Assembly (NCBI GenBank): GCA_018971775.1
Contig: JAGXAB010000065.1
Location: 1 to 36,454, forward strand
DNA from: Cyanobacteria bacterium REEB67
GTDB lineage: Bacteria; Cyanobacteriota; Vampirovibrionia; Obscuribacterales; Obscuribacteraceae
Reading direction: 5' to 3'
Length of the DNA: 36,454 nucleotides
Under the pieces are notes generated by a model. The model saw only the letters and a program-made list of their open reading frames with translations. It did not search any database and was not told where the DNA came from. Within the stretch, counting starts at the first letter, position 1, and the number at the start of each line of letters is the position of its first letter. A program made the position numbers and the translations under genes. Of the stretch, positions 1 through 7,588 are shown in pieces.

Positions 1-18
1 CTGACGTACCGCCGTTTG

Positions 19-927
19 CTAATCGTTGGCAATGCGACTAATATGTCCGGCCGCACCATCAAGTTCCAATGCAGCTTTTTCCTGCGAAAGCCCCAGCAAC
101 AGCATCACTATTGCTTTCTTTGCGTTGCCGCTAGCGTCTTCCAGCGCTCTGCGGCAGATTTCGCTATCCTTGCCGGTCGCCTCTTGTACGATACGCACCG
201 CGCGGTTGCGCAATTTCTCATTGCTTGCCTGCACGTCGACCATTAGATTCTCGTAGACCTTGCCCAACTTTACCATTGAGGCTGACGTAATCAGATTGAG
301 CAGTAGTTTCTGGGCTGTGCCGGCCTTCATGCGCGTTGACCCGGTGATTGGCTCGGGTCCGGTGACGGCAGCCATGGTGTAGTCTGCGTATTTTGAGAGG
401 GCAGAATCGGAAACATTGACGACTGCGCCGGTGACAGCGCCGATACTTCTTGCATATTGCAGAGCGCCGATACAATATGGCGTCCGGCCACTGGCGGCGA
501 TAGCTACGAGCACATCGTTTTTGGAAAAGCCTTTCTCTTTTAAATCTTCTTCGGCTAATTGCCGACTATCTTCCGCTCCTTCGACCGCTGAGGTCAGCGC
601 CTTTTGACCGCCGGCGATCAAACCCTGCACCATTGTCGGTGGCACACCAAAAGTTGGCGGACACTCACTTGCATCGAGCACGCCAAGCCTGCCACTGGTG
701 CCTGCACCGCAATAAAATAGTCGGCCACCGGCCGCAAGGCGCTCTGCAATTACATCAACTAGCAAGGCGACTGTCGGCAAAGTAGCGTCTACGGCACTGG
801 CAATGGTGTGATTTTCGGCGTGCAGCGTTTTTATCAGATCGGCAGTCGACATCGTATCGATTTTGGTTGTCCTGAAGTTGCGCTGTTCGGTTTCGAGCTG
901 AGCAAAGTTTTCTTTAGTAGCCGACAT
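19..927 (-). CDS. murQ: N-acetylmuramic acid 6-phosphate etherase MurQ
   Basis: This 302-residue protein has the normal MurQ length. MurQ cleaves the D-lactyl ether of MurNAc-6-phosphate to give GlcNAc-6-phosphate and D-lactate in cytoplasmic peptidoglycan recycling. The SIS-fold signature GTSGRLGVLDASECPPTFG lies near residues 76-94, with Glu88 matching the catalytic Glu of the E. coli enzyme. It is followed by an EGAED acidic patch, the sugar-phosphate segment TGPEPITGSTRMKAGTAQK, and VYENLMVDVQASNEKL. The ATG is preceded by AAAGGA with a 7-nt spacer, which fixes the start. The unknown gene at 996-1544 lies 68 nt upstream on the same strand and may be co-transcribed. No MurNAc transporter or AnmK kinase is in view, so the source of the substrate cannot be told here. 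Confidence 0.95.
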   Translation of the reverse strand: MSATKENFAQLETEQRNFRTTKIDTMSTADLIKTLHAENHTIASAVDATLPTVALLVDVIAERLAAGGRLFYCGAGTSGRLGVLDASECPPTFGVPPTMVQGLIAGGQKALTSAVEGAEDSRQLAEEDLKEKGFSKNDVLVAIAASGRTPYCIGALQYARSIGAVTGAVVNVSDSALSKYADYTMAAVTGPEPITGSTRMKAGTAQKLLLNLITSASMVKLGKVYENLMVDVQASNEKLRNRAVRIVQEATGKDSEICRRALEDASGNAKKAIVMLLLGLSQEKAALELDGAAGHISRIAND

Positions 928-995
928 CTGCTAATCCTTTTTGAAGACCTGTGGTAGCCGCTTGAGGATACCACTACTGGCGGTTGCAAGTCACC

Positions 996-1544
996 TTAAG
1001 CCTTGAGCAAAGCCTTAGCCCTGGCAAGCAAGTTGGTGAAAGTCATACTCTTTGGTCTGCGATAATGTCGTATCTCGGCACTTGCCGTTTTCACCGGCTG
1101 GCTCCCAGTTGTTGCCGGCCGAGGCTGCATCAAGGTGATATCGTGCCGGGTCACGGCCGGCTCGCGTTGAAGTTTGCGCTGGACTGATACCACTTCCGGA
1201 GGCAGAGTGGAATCGAGGCTGTATTGAGTTTCTAAAATTTCCGGCTGTGGGACGCCGCCGATAGCACTAACGGGATGGAAATACTGCTCCGCCACTTGAT
1301 CGCTGGAGTGGCGCCAGTGAGCGAGCGCAGCATGTTGGACTTCGGTTTCGTGACGCACCTTTTCTGTAGTCACTTTGCTGCTAAAGAAATTGAGAAGTGG
1401 CGAATCGGTGGCGAAACTCGCTGGCATCAGTTCCTTTTCTTTGTCTAGTAGTCGCTCGCACTCACGGTCGATCAGGCCGCTCATGCAGGCGCCAGTATAG
1501 ATATAATCCTTTTTGTCATCACTGTTGTTCGTTTCGATAAGCAT
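996..1544 (-). CDS. Hypothetical protein, 182 aa
   Basis: I do not recognise this protein. It is hydrophilic and has no signal peptide or membrane segment. A Cys sits near residue 20 in YTGACMSGL, the middle is charged, and the C-terminus is basic (RRPKSMTFTNLLARAKALLKA). The start is well supported: AGGAG stands 6 nt before the ATG. It is the first gene of a possible two-gene unit with murQ, separated by 68 nt that contain no clear terminator. Codon use looks like its neighbours. The coding call rests on the Shine-Dalgarno, the clean reading frame and the lack of a competing frame. The function is unknown. Confidence 0.65.
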   Translation of the reverse strand: MLIETNNSDDKKDYIYTGACMSGLIDRECERLLDKEKELMPASFATDSPLLNFFSSKVTTEKVRHETEVQHAALAHWRHSSDQVAEQYFHPVSAIGGVPQPEILETQYSLDSTLPPEVVSVQRKLQREPAVTRHDITLMQPRPATTGSQPVKTASAEIRHYRRPKSMTFTNLLARAKALLKA

Positions 1545-1934
1545 TGCAATCTCCTGATTAGAGCAGACGGACCTCCGAAAGCGCCGTGGACAACGGCCTC
1601 TGGTGTCAGCTCGGAATTTTAAAGGCTAGAGATTTTTTCTAGAGCGTTTATTGCGGTGTCACTGCCGACTCGATTAAATCCCGGGGCAGATGACAATTTA
1701 GATCCTACAATCGAATAAGAACAATTGCCAGCCATATTTAAGGTGCGAACAGAGTTTAAAACTGAGCAACACCCACTTCTGGGTGATACGCCTTACATTA
1801 AAAGCGCAATACAATCTTTCCTTAAGATTGGCATATTCGCATTGCTAAACCGAACCGGGCGGTTGCTAGAACTAGATTCTTATCGTTGAATAATTGCTAG
1901 AATTTGGCCTTAAAGTCTTACTGGTAAAAGACAA
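1545..1934. other. Divergent intergenic region, 390 bp
   Basis: This stretch separates the minus-strand unknown gene and murQ from the plus-strand TPR-like gene, so it should hold both promoters. It is more AT-rich than the flanking genes. I see a small dyad CTAGA-N7-TCTAG at 1626-1642, a stronger hairpin at 1812-1830 (listed separately), and the 9-mer TTGCTAGAA twice (1863-1871 and 1894-1902). TAGAAT at 1898-1903 could be a -10 element but no good -35 stands 16-18 bp upstream. No further coding region is supported. Confidence 0.5.
1812..1830. promoter_or_regulatory. Perfect 7-bp inverted repeat upstream of TPR-like gene
   Basis: The arms CAATCTT and AAGATTG are separated by the 5-nt loop TCCTT. 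A weaker outer pair, GCAAT near 1806-1810 and ATTGC near 1840-1844, brackets it. It lies about 105 bp before the GTG at 1935. There is no T-run after it on either strand, so an operator or a 5' leader hairpin is likelier than a terminator. The role is not established. Confidence 0.3.
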
Positions 1935-2939
1935 GTGCCAAATAAAATCGAAATCGAATCGCACGCTGATCACGTCGCTCTGGCCGGCAAGGGCAACCTG
2001 CTTACAGCAGAAGAAGCCGAGGTCCTCGAACAAGCCCTCACTCATAATCCCTACGATAGTGCAGCCCGTTTCCAGTTGCTTGGCTACTACTTGCGTCTTT
2101 TTTGCCAGGGCATAAACGTTATTAAATTGCGCACTCTCAATATCATCTGGCTGATCGATAATTTCCCCGAGTGTCGCCTGCTCTCCTCTCAATATGGACT
2201 GCTCAGTCGAGAGCTCGATGAAGACTCATTTGCTGAAGCAAAAAGGCACTGGTTGCAAAAAATTGATTTAAATCCGACCAATGTAGATGTAATCGGCAAC
2301 GCCGCCGAGTTTTTTGCTGTGCCTGAGCCGGAGCTGTCGGAAGAACTTTTTCGAAAAGCGATGACGCTCGCCCCGAATGAGCGGCTCTGGTCGCGCTCGC
2401 TTGCTTTTAAGCTTTCACGCTCTGGGCCGGCGCGGGCCAGAGAAGCATACGAGGCGATGCGCTTTGCCATCGACCAGGAGCCTGATGAAAGACTGAAATA
2501 TCATATGCTCGATACACTCGCCGATCTAGCGCTGCAGATTGGCCTGACCGATGAGGCTTTCGATGCCGCCCTTAAATGTCTGACCATGGCTTTTACCTTC
2601 GGTCAGGACGAGCATGACGGCAATGCCATCCATAATAGCAATTGCACGATGGGTCGTATCGCCCTCAAAGAAGGCGATCTCGATACGGCCAAAAGGCATC
2701 TGGCCATGGCCGGAGACACCCCCGGCTCACCGCTTCTAGCGCTGGCACCGAATATGACACTGGCCTATGAATTGCTTGCCGCCGGCGAGGGCGATGCCGT
2801 AATCGAGTATCTGCAGGCTTGTGAAAAATTCTGGACGCTTGGCCGCGATATGGGATTGATCTCAGAGTGGGTCGAGGAAATCCGCCAGGGTCGGATGCCG
2901 AACATGGTGGATTTCGTTAGAGCTGACATGGCTGTTTGA
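1935..2939 (+). CDS. TPR-like helical repeat protein
   Basis: This is a 334-residue cytoplasmic protein with a GTG start and no signal peptide. The sequence is built of amphipathic helix pairs with TPR character, for example ALTHNPYDSAARFQLLGYYLR near residues 36-56, LFRKAMTLAPNERLW near 138-152, and ALKEGDLDTAKRHLAMAG near 248-265. The repeats are degenerate, so the exact count is unsure. TPR-like domains usually hold protein partners, and no catalytic motif is visible. The gene stands alone, with a 390-bp divergent spacer before it and 271 bp before the urate operon. The middle segment INVIKLRTLNIIWLIDNF is unusually hydrophobic but is probably a buried helix. The specific function is unknown. 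Confidence 0.7.
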   Translation: MPNKIEIESHADHVALAGKGNLLTAEEAEVLEQALTHNPYDSAARFQLLGYYLRLFCQGINVIKLRTLNIIWLIDNFPECRLLSSQYGLLSRELDEDSFAEAKRHWLQKIDLNPTNVDVIGNAAEFFAVPEPELSEELFRKAMTLAPNERLWSRSLAFKLSRSGPARAREAYEAMRFAIDQEPDERLKYHMLDTLADLALQIGLTDEAFDAALKCLTMAFTFGQDEHDGNAIHNSNCTMGRIALKEGDLDTAKRHLAMAGDTPGSPLLALAPNMTLAYELLAAGEGDAVIEYLQACEKFWTLGRDMGLISEWVEEIRQGRMPNMVDFVRADMAV

Positions 2940-3066
2940 GCGGCCGCATCCGATTTTTTCTCTGCCTGGTGGGACCGTGCGATTGGCCAAAGGTTCCCGT
3001 CGCTCGTTATCTCCCTAAATCTCTTCTCAAATCTTTCTCAAAATTGGTGAGCTGCGGCTGCCAGCC

Positions 3067-3117
3067 TTAAAAAATCCGAAAAATCACGTATACACAATGT
3101 CTACACATGATTTTCGG
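3067..3117 (+). promoter_or_regulatory. Candidate promoter overlapped by a long dyad, upstream of the urate operon
   Basis: The arm CCGAAAAATCA (3076-3086) pairs with TGATTTTCGG (3108-3117) with one bulged A and a 21-nt loop. Inside it lies TATACA (3089-3094), a possible -10 with TTAAAA (3067-3072) 16 bp upstream. The loop also carries the near-repeat TACACAATG/TACACATG. A dyad over a -10 box would suit an operator. It could equally be a leader hairpin or a terminator of the upstream TPR-like gene, since a short T-run follows at 3121. No known urate-responsive site was recognised. Confidence 0.3.
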
Positions 3118-3210
3118 GCCTTTTCGAGCCCTGTCTTTTCATGTCAAAGACAACCGTTAGTGAGACAATCGCTGGTCCTGTTTAGATATGGATATAGAGG
3201 TGGGCTGGCG

Positions 3211-4092
3211 ATGAGTTCTTCAGTGGCAAAAAACGGTACCATGTCAAGCGTCTTGTCGCACAACGCCTACGGAAAATCCGGCATAAGGCTGACCAAAGTC
3301 AGCCGCCACGCCGATCGCCAGGACTTCAAGGAGATGACCGTTAATATCCAGCTTGAGGGGGATTTTGCCCAGTCATATACGACGGGTGACAATACGGCCA
3401 TTGTCGCTACCGATTCGATGAAAAATACGGTTTACGCCCTCGCTGCAAAAAACGACCTGAATGACATCGAAAGTTTCGCCAGATTGCTGGCCGAACACTT
3501 TTTACAAAAATACGCCCATGTTTCCCAGAGCAACGTACATATCGTCGAGGATTTGTGGCAACGCATCGAGAGCGGCGGCAAGCCTCATGCTCATTCATTC
3601 GTCGGCGGTGGCAGTGAGAAGCGTGTGGCGACAGTGCATGCCGATCGCAAAAACGTGGTGATTCAATCCGGCCTGGATAATTTATTCGTCGCCAAAACTG
3701 CCCAGTCCAAATTTTTTGGTTTTTTGCGTGATGAACTGACCACTCTCGCCGACACCGATGACCGCATTTTTGCGACGGCCCTGGAAATGACCTGGCTCTA
3801 CAATCAGGCACCGGTCAGTTACGATGCCGTCTACAAAAAAATCAGACAGGTCGTCCTTGACGTCTTTGCCAATAATGAGAGTCTGGCCGTGCAGCAGACG
3901 CTCTATCAAATGGGCGAAGCTGTCCTTGCAGCTGTCGCCGAAGTGGACGAAATCACAATCACCATGCCCAATCAGCACAGACTTGTTTTTAATCTCGAGC
4001 CACTTGGTCTGCCCAATAAAAACGAAATTTTCTATCTGGTCGACGAGCCCTTTGGTTTAATCACCGGCACTATTAAGCGCGGTGATGCCTGA
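3211..4092 (+). CDS. Urate oxidase (uricase)
   Basis: Uricase oxidises urate with O2 to 5-hydroxyisourate and H2O2 without a cofactor. The 293-residue form chosen here begins at the ATG after AGAGGTGG. An upstream in-frame ATG at 3097 lies in a probable regulatory dyad and is not favoured. The T-fold motifs are present: YGKSGIRLTKV with Lys22, DNTAIVATDSMKNTVYALA with Thr67 (the Lys/Thr pair of the active site), FFGFLRDELTTL with the urate-binding Arg, LAVQQTLYQM with the Gln, and MPNQHRLVFNL with the Asn/His pair. It is the first gene of the five-gene urate operon and overlaps allantoinase by 8 nt. The need for O2 implies aerobic or microaerobic metabolism. Confidence 0.95.
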   Translation: MSSSVAKNGTMSSVLSHNAYGKSGIRLTKVSRHADRQDFKEMTVNIQLEGDFAQSYTTGDNTAIVATDSMKNTVYALAAKNDLNDIESFARLLAEHFLQKYAHVSQSNVHIVEDLWQRIESGGKPHAHSFVGGGSEKRVATVHADRKNVVIQSGLDNLFVAKTAQSKFFGFLRDELTTLADTDDRIFATALEMTWLYNQAPVSYDAVYKKIRQVVLDVFANNESLAVQQTLYQMGEAVLAAVAEVDEITITMPNQHRLVFNLEPLGLPNKNEIFYLVDEPFGLITGTIKRGDA

Positions 4093-5572
4093 GATGGCTA
4101 GCAATGCTGACCATAATCATTCTCCGGCTCCGGAATTTTCCGCTTCTTCTAAGTTTGCCATTAAAAGCAAGCGTATTTTGAGTGGTAACGCTGCTTTTGT
4201 CTCCGGCGCCGTCCTGATCGAGAAGGGCCACATTGTCGAGATTGTCAGCGGCGACGCAACGCAATCTGTACAATCTGAGGCGCTCGAAGGGCGCGGTTTT
4301 GCCGTGCATGATGTCGGCGACAAAGTAGTGATGCCGGGCCTGGTCGACAGCCATGTCCATATCAATGAGCCCGGCCGCACCGAATGGGAAGGTTTCCGCA
4401 CCGCTACCATGGCCGCCGCCGCCGGTGGTATCACTACAGTCGCCGATATGCCGCTTAATTGTATCCCGGTGACGACCACTCTTGCCGCCTTCGACGAAAA
4501 GCTCGAGCATATTGAAGGCAAACTGTTCGTCGATCTTTGCTTCTGGGGCGGGGTCGTGCCCGGCAACAGCGGCGAGCTCGAGGCGATGATCGACCGTGGC
4601 GTGATGGGCTTCAAATGTTTTTTGATCCATTCGGGGATCGACGATTTCCCAAATGTCAGTGCGTCCGATCTAAACGAGGCGATGCCGATTCTGGCGCGGC
4701 GCGGTGTGCCTTTGCTTGTGCATGCCGAGCTCGATCATGATGAGCATGGCCATGACCGCGAGCCTCTGCAGGCCCACGCTGATATGCCGCGCTCTTACAA
4801 TAATTTTCTCGCTTCGCGGCCAAGACGTTGGGAAAATCAAGCCATCGACTTGATGATCGAGCTCTGCCGCCGCCATAAGTGTCGTGTTCATATCGTGCAT
4901 TTATCTTCGTCGGACGCCATTGACGCCATCCGCGCCGCCAAAGCCGAGGGCCTGCCGATCACGACCGAGACCTGTCCGCATTATTTGACCCTGGCCGCCG
5001 AAGATATCGCCGATGGTGACACCCGCTTCAACTGCGCACCCCCGATTCGCGAGCGCGAAAACTGCGATAAGCTCTGGCAGGGCCTCGCCGACGGCACAAT
5101 CGATTTTGTCGTTTCGGATCATTCGCCCTGTACGCCTGAGCTCAAACACATGGATGCCGGTGATTTTCACCTGGCCTGGGGTGGCATCTCGTCTTTGCAG
5201 TTTGGTCTGCCGGCTATATGGAGCGAGGCCAGTCGGCGCGGCTTTGATCTGCCGACCGTACTTACCTGGATGAGTAGCGGCACGGCGCGCTTCCTTGGAC
5301 TGGAAAAGCGCAAGGGCTATCTTGCCGCAGGTCATGACGCCGATATTGTTGTTTTCGACCCCGACGCCACTTTTACGGTGGAAGCGGCAATGATCATGCA
5401 CCGCCACAAAGTGACGCCGCATGAAGGGCGTGTTTTCAAAGGTCGCGTCTGCGAAACCTATGTGCGCGGCCAAAAAGTTTATGACAATGGAAAAGTAAGC
5501 GAAGCCCCTTTCGGAGAGGCTATCTTGCGCAACAAACTGGGAGTAAAAGTCGATGCAAACGTCAATACTTGA
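4085..5572 (+). CDS. allB: Allantoinase (cyclic amidohydrolase)
   Basis: Allantoinase hydrolyses S-allantoin to allantoate. This 495-residue protein has the metal-dependent amidohydrolase ligand set: HVHINEPGRTEWEGF (His90, His92), GVMGFKCFLIHSG with the carboxylated Lys177, LVHAELD (His213), HIVHLSS (His272) and VSDHSPC (Asp345). PGRTEWEGF after the HxH motif separates allantoinase from dihydroorotase and hydantoinase, and the neighbours confirm it. The start is chosen at the ATG overlapping the uricase stop by 8 nt; GTG 4082 and ATG 4094 are alternatives. About 20 N-terminal residues (HNHSPAPEF) exceed the usual length. It overlaps the next gene by 20 nt, which implies translational coupling. 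Confidence 0.93.
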   Translation: MPEMASNADHNHSPAPEFSASSKFAIKSKRILSGNAAFVSGAVLIEKGHIVEIVSGDATQSVQSEALEGRGFAVHDVGDKVVMPGLVDSHVHINEPGRTEWEGFRTATMAAAAGGITTVADMPLNCIPVTTTLAAFDEKLEHIEGKLFVDLCFWGGVVPGNSGELEAMIDRGVMGFKCFLIHSGIDDFPNVSASDLNEAMPILARRGVPLLVHAELDHDEHGHDREPLQAHADMPRSYNNFLASRPRRWENQAIDLMIELCRRHKCRVHIVHLSSSDAIDAIRAAKAEGLPITTETCPHYLTLAAEDIADGDTRFNCAPPIRERENCDKLWQGLADGTIDFVVSDHSPCTPELKHMDAGDFHLAWGGISSLQFGLPAIWSEASRRGFDLPTVLTWMSSGTARFLGLEKRKGYLAAGHDADIVVFDPDATFTVEAAMIMHRHKVTPHEGRVFKGRVCETYVRGQKVYDNGKVSEAPFGEAILRNKLGVKVDANVNT

Positions 5573-6569
5573 AGCCTCTGCCTTTAGCGGGCTGATCGAT
5601 CTGGCTACTGAAAAGCTGGGTGGCAAGGCCCTCATCTGCAGTGATGAATTTTTTGCCGAAAAAGAAAATATGCTCAAGCCCGGTCGCGGCATTTTCATCG
5701 AAGACAAATATACGCCCCAGGGCAAATGGATGGACGGCTGGGAAAGTCGCAGACGCCGCGACAACGGCTATGACTGGTGCATCGTCAAGCTCGGTCTGGC
5801 CGGTGTGATCAAAGGCGTCGATATCGATACCAATCACTTCCTCGGCAATCATCCTCCTTATGCTTCACTGGAAGCCTGCGTCGCCGATCCGGACACTAAG
5901 GGCGACAAGCTGAAAAGTGCCAACTGGGTAGAAATCGTGCCGCGCTCGCCGCTCAAGCCCGGTTCGCAAAATCTTTTTGCTGTCGCCAGCACCGAGACCT
6001 GGACGCATGTGCGCTTGAATATCTTCCCCGATGGCGGCGTGGCCAGATTGAAAATATTCGGTGATGTCACGCCCAACTGGTCGGCGCTCAAGCCCGACGC
6101 CATTGTCGATCTGGCCGCCGTCGAATATGGTGGCAAAGTTGTCGGCTGCAATGATATGTTTTTTGGCAACATGGACAATTTGATCATGCCCGGTCGCGGC
6201 AAAAACATGGGCGACGCCTGGGAAACAAGACGTAAACGCGGCCCCGGTTATGACTGGGCAATAGTCAAACTGGGCGCTCCCGGTGTCGTCAAAAAACTTG
6301 ATGTGGACACGGCCTGGCACATCGGTAACTATCCTGATATGTGCAGCATCGACGGTTGTTTCTCGCCGGATCTGGACATCGATAATCTGACCTGGCCCCA
6401 GGCCGAGTGGAAAGAACTTTTGCCCAAGTCTAAACTGGAAGCGGACAGGCCGCACCATTTCGAAAAGCAAATCATCGACATCGGCACAATCACCCATGTC
6501 CGCCTCAATATTTATCCGGACGGCGGCGTGGCCAGACTTCGTGTCTACAGCAAAAGAGCGCAACCTTGA
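5553..6569 (+). CDS. alc: Allantoicase (allantoate amidinohydrolase)
   Basis: Allantoicase splits allantoate to (S)-ureidoglycolate and urea. The 338-residue protein shows the family's internal duplication. IDLATEKLGGKALICSDEFF...MLKPGRG at about 16-47 and VDLAAVEYGGKVVGCNDMFF...LIMPGRG at about 189-219 are matching units, each followed by W(E/-)SRR or WETRR, GYDW(C/A)IVKLG and a GN(H/Y)P segment. The start ATG lies inside the end of allantoinase and is preceded by GGGAG. The choice of allantoicase rather than an AllC-type amidohydrolase means that urea, not ammonia, is released at this step. No ureidoglycolate lyase or urease gene is present in the window. Confidence 0.93.
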   Translation: MQTSILEASAFSGLIDLATEKLGGKALICSDEFFAEKENMLKPGRGIFIEDKYTPQGKWMDGWESRRRRDNGYDWCIVKLGLAGVIKGVDIDTNHFLGNHPPYASLEACVADPDTKGDKLKSANWVEIVPRSPLKPGSQNLFAVASTETWTHVRLNIFPDGGVARLKIFGDVTPNWSALKPDAIVDLAAVEYGGKVVGCNDMFFGNMDNLIMPGRGKNMGDAWETRRKRGPGYDWAIVKLGAPGVVKKLDVDTAWHIGNYPDMCSIDGCFSPDLDIDNLTWPQAEWKELLPKSKLEADRPHHFEKQIIDIGTITHVRLNIYPDGGVARLRVYSKRAQP

Positions 6570-6571
6570 TC

Positions 6572-7096
6572 ATGGATTTGCACACTTTCAATAATGCTCC
6601 AGTCGAGAGCGCCCGTCTGGAATTGACTCGTTGTTGCGGCAGTGCCGCCTGGGTGGAGCGCATGCTCGCCCAGCGGCCCTTCGCCGATCAGGCTGCACTT
6701 TTTAGCAGTGCCGGGACAATCTGGGAAAATCTCGAGCGCTCCGATTGGTTGGAAGCATTTGCTCATCATCCCAAAATTGGCGATGTCGATAGTCTGCGGG
6801 CCAGATACGCGCCTGTCGCCAGTCATCTAGCAAGTACGGCCGAATGGGCGGCAGGCGAACAAAAGGGTGTGGAGGACGCACCTGATGCGGTGCTCTACGC
6901 TCTTGCTAACGGCAACGAAAGCTATGAAGAAAAATTTGGTTATATTTTCATTGTCTGTGCCACCGGCAAGTCGGCTGCCGAAATGCTCACCATCCTCGAA
7001 GGACGCCTGGAAAATAATGCCGCCGATGAGCTGCAAATAGCCATGCGTGAGCAGGAAAAAATCACAAAACTGAGACTGGAAAAACTATTAGCATGA
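6572..7096 (+). CDS. uraD: 2-oxo-4-hydroxy-4-carboxy-5-ureidoimidazoline (OHCU) decarboxylase
   Basis: UraD decarboxylates OHCU stereospecifically to S-allantoin. This 174-residue all-helical protein has the diagnostic AFAHHPKIGD with the catalytic His66, the STAEWAAGEQKGV segment with the conserved Glu, and NESYEEKFGYIFIVCATGKSA near the C-terminus. The start is the ATG 2 nt after the allantoicase stop; an in-frame TTG at 6566 would overlap that stop and add two residues. It overlaps the next gene by 4 nt (ATGA). Here it is a separate protein, not fused to uricase as in some Bacillus PucL proteins. Confidence 0.93.
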   Translation: MDLHTFNNAPVESARLELTRCCGSAAWVERMLAQRPFADQAALFSSAGTIWENLERSDWLEAFAHHPKIGDVDSLRARYAPVASHLASTAEWAAGEQKGVEDAPDAVLYALANGNESYEEKFGYIFIVCATGKSAAEMLTILEGRLENNAADELQIAMREQEKITKLRLEKLLA

Positions 7097-7431
7097 GCAA
7101 AATCACCACCCACGTCCTCGATACATCACTCGGGCGGCCAGCCGCTGGCGTGCACATCACTCTCGAATTGATGAAAAGTTCAGGCTTCAAAGAAATCGCC
7201 CGCGGTGTCACCAATGATGACGGCCGGGTTAGCGATCTGATCGGCGATCAATCGCTGGTCGCCGGCGTTTATAAAATCACTTTCGAGACAAAAGACTACT
7301 TTGCAGCGAGCGGACGGCCCGCTTTTTATCCGAGTGTGCCGATAATTTTTGAAGTCGGTAAGGCCGAAGAGCATTATCATGTGCCCCTGCTACTCAGTCC
7401 CTTCGGCTATTCCACGTACCGGGGCAGCTAG
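7093..7431 (+). CDS. hiuH: 5-hydroxyisourate hydrolase (transthyretin-like)
   Basis: HiuH hydrolyses 5-hydroxyisourate to OHCU, between uricase and UraD. The 112-residue protein carries THVLDTSLGRPA with the active-site His7, GVTNDDGRVSDL with the conserved Arg, and ends in YRGS, the C-terminal tetrapeptide that separates HIU hydrolases from vertebrate transthyretin. There is no signal peptide, so it should act in the cytoplasm with the other operon products. It is the last gene of the operon. A small hairpin lies 27 nt downstream. Confidence 0.95.
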   Translation: MSKITTHVLDTSLGRPAAGVHITLELMKSSGFKEIARGVTNDDGRVSDLIGDQSLVAGVYKITFETKDYFAASGRPAFYPSVPIIFEVGKAEEHYHVPLLLSPFGYSTYRGS

Positions 7432-7458
7432 TAAAACCTGCTATATAACAACTCCCTG

Positions 7459-7485
7459 GCAACCCTGTTGCGATATACTTTTTCA
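7459..7485 (+). terminator. Weak candidate terminator of the urate operon
   Basis: A 5-bp stem GCAAC-CCT-GTTGC (7459-7471) is followed, after a short gap, by a five-T run at 7479-7483. The stem is short and the T-run is not adjacent, so the call is weak. It lies 27 nt after the hiuH stop and before the usp promoter region. Confidence 0.25.
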
Positions 7486-7510
7486 CGTCCGCTACAAATG
7501 ATGCGCAGGG

Positions 7511-7558
7511 TCTATTTAGTACCTGTTTTAGATTCTGTTTTAGCACCTGTTTAGTACT
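7511..7558 (+). repeat. Four-copy 12-bp tandem repeat upstream of usp
   Basis: Units start at 7511, 7523, 7535 and 7547 with consensus CTGTTTTAGNAC. The first reads TCTATTTAGTAC, the second CTGTTTTAGATT, the third CTGTTTTAGCAC, and the fourth lacks one T. The array ends about 30 bp before the ATG at 7589, with AT-rich TATAT stretches between. Regular direct repeats near one helical turn are typical of response-regulator operators such as PhoB/OmpR-type sites, but 12 bp is longer than the usual 10-11, and no named box is matched. Confidence 0.55.
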
Positions 7559-7588
7559 TATATATTCCTATATACTTCCGAGGGCCAA

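Noticed and set aside
3097..3210. In-frame upstream ATG that would extend uricase by 38 residues
   Set aside because: The extra residues do not resemble uricase, the ATG lies in the loop of a dyad, and AGAGGTGG stands before the ATG at 3211.
4901..5764. 287-codon minus-strand open frame
   Set aside because: It is antisense to allantoinase and allantoicase, has no ribosome-binding site and no family resemblance; it arises from the biased codon use of the real genes.
5865..6563. 232-codon minus-strand open frame
   Set aside because: Shadow of allantoicase; the sense frame carries all conserved motifs.
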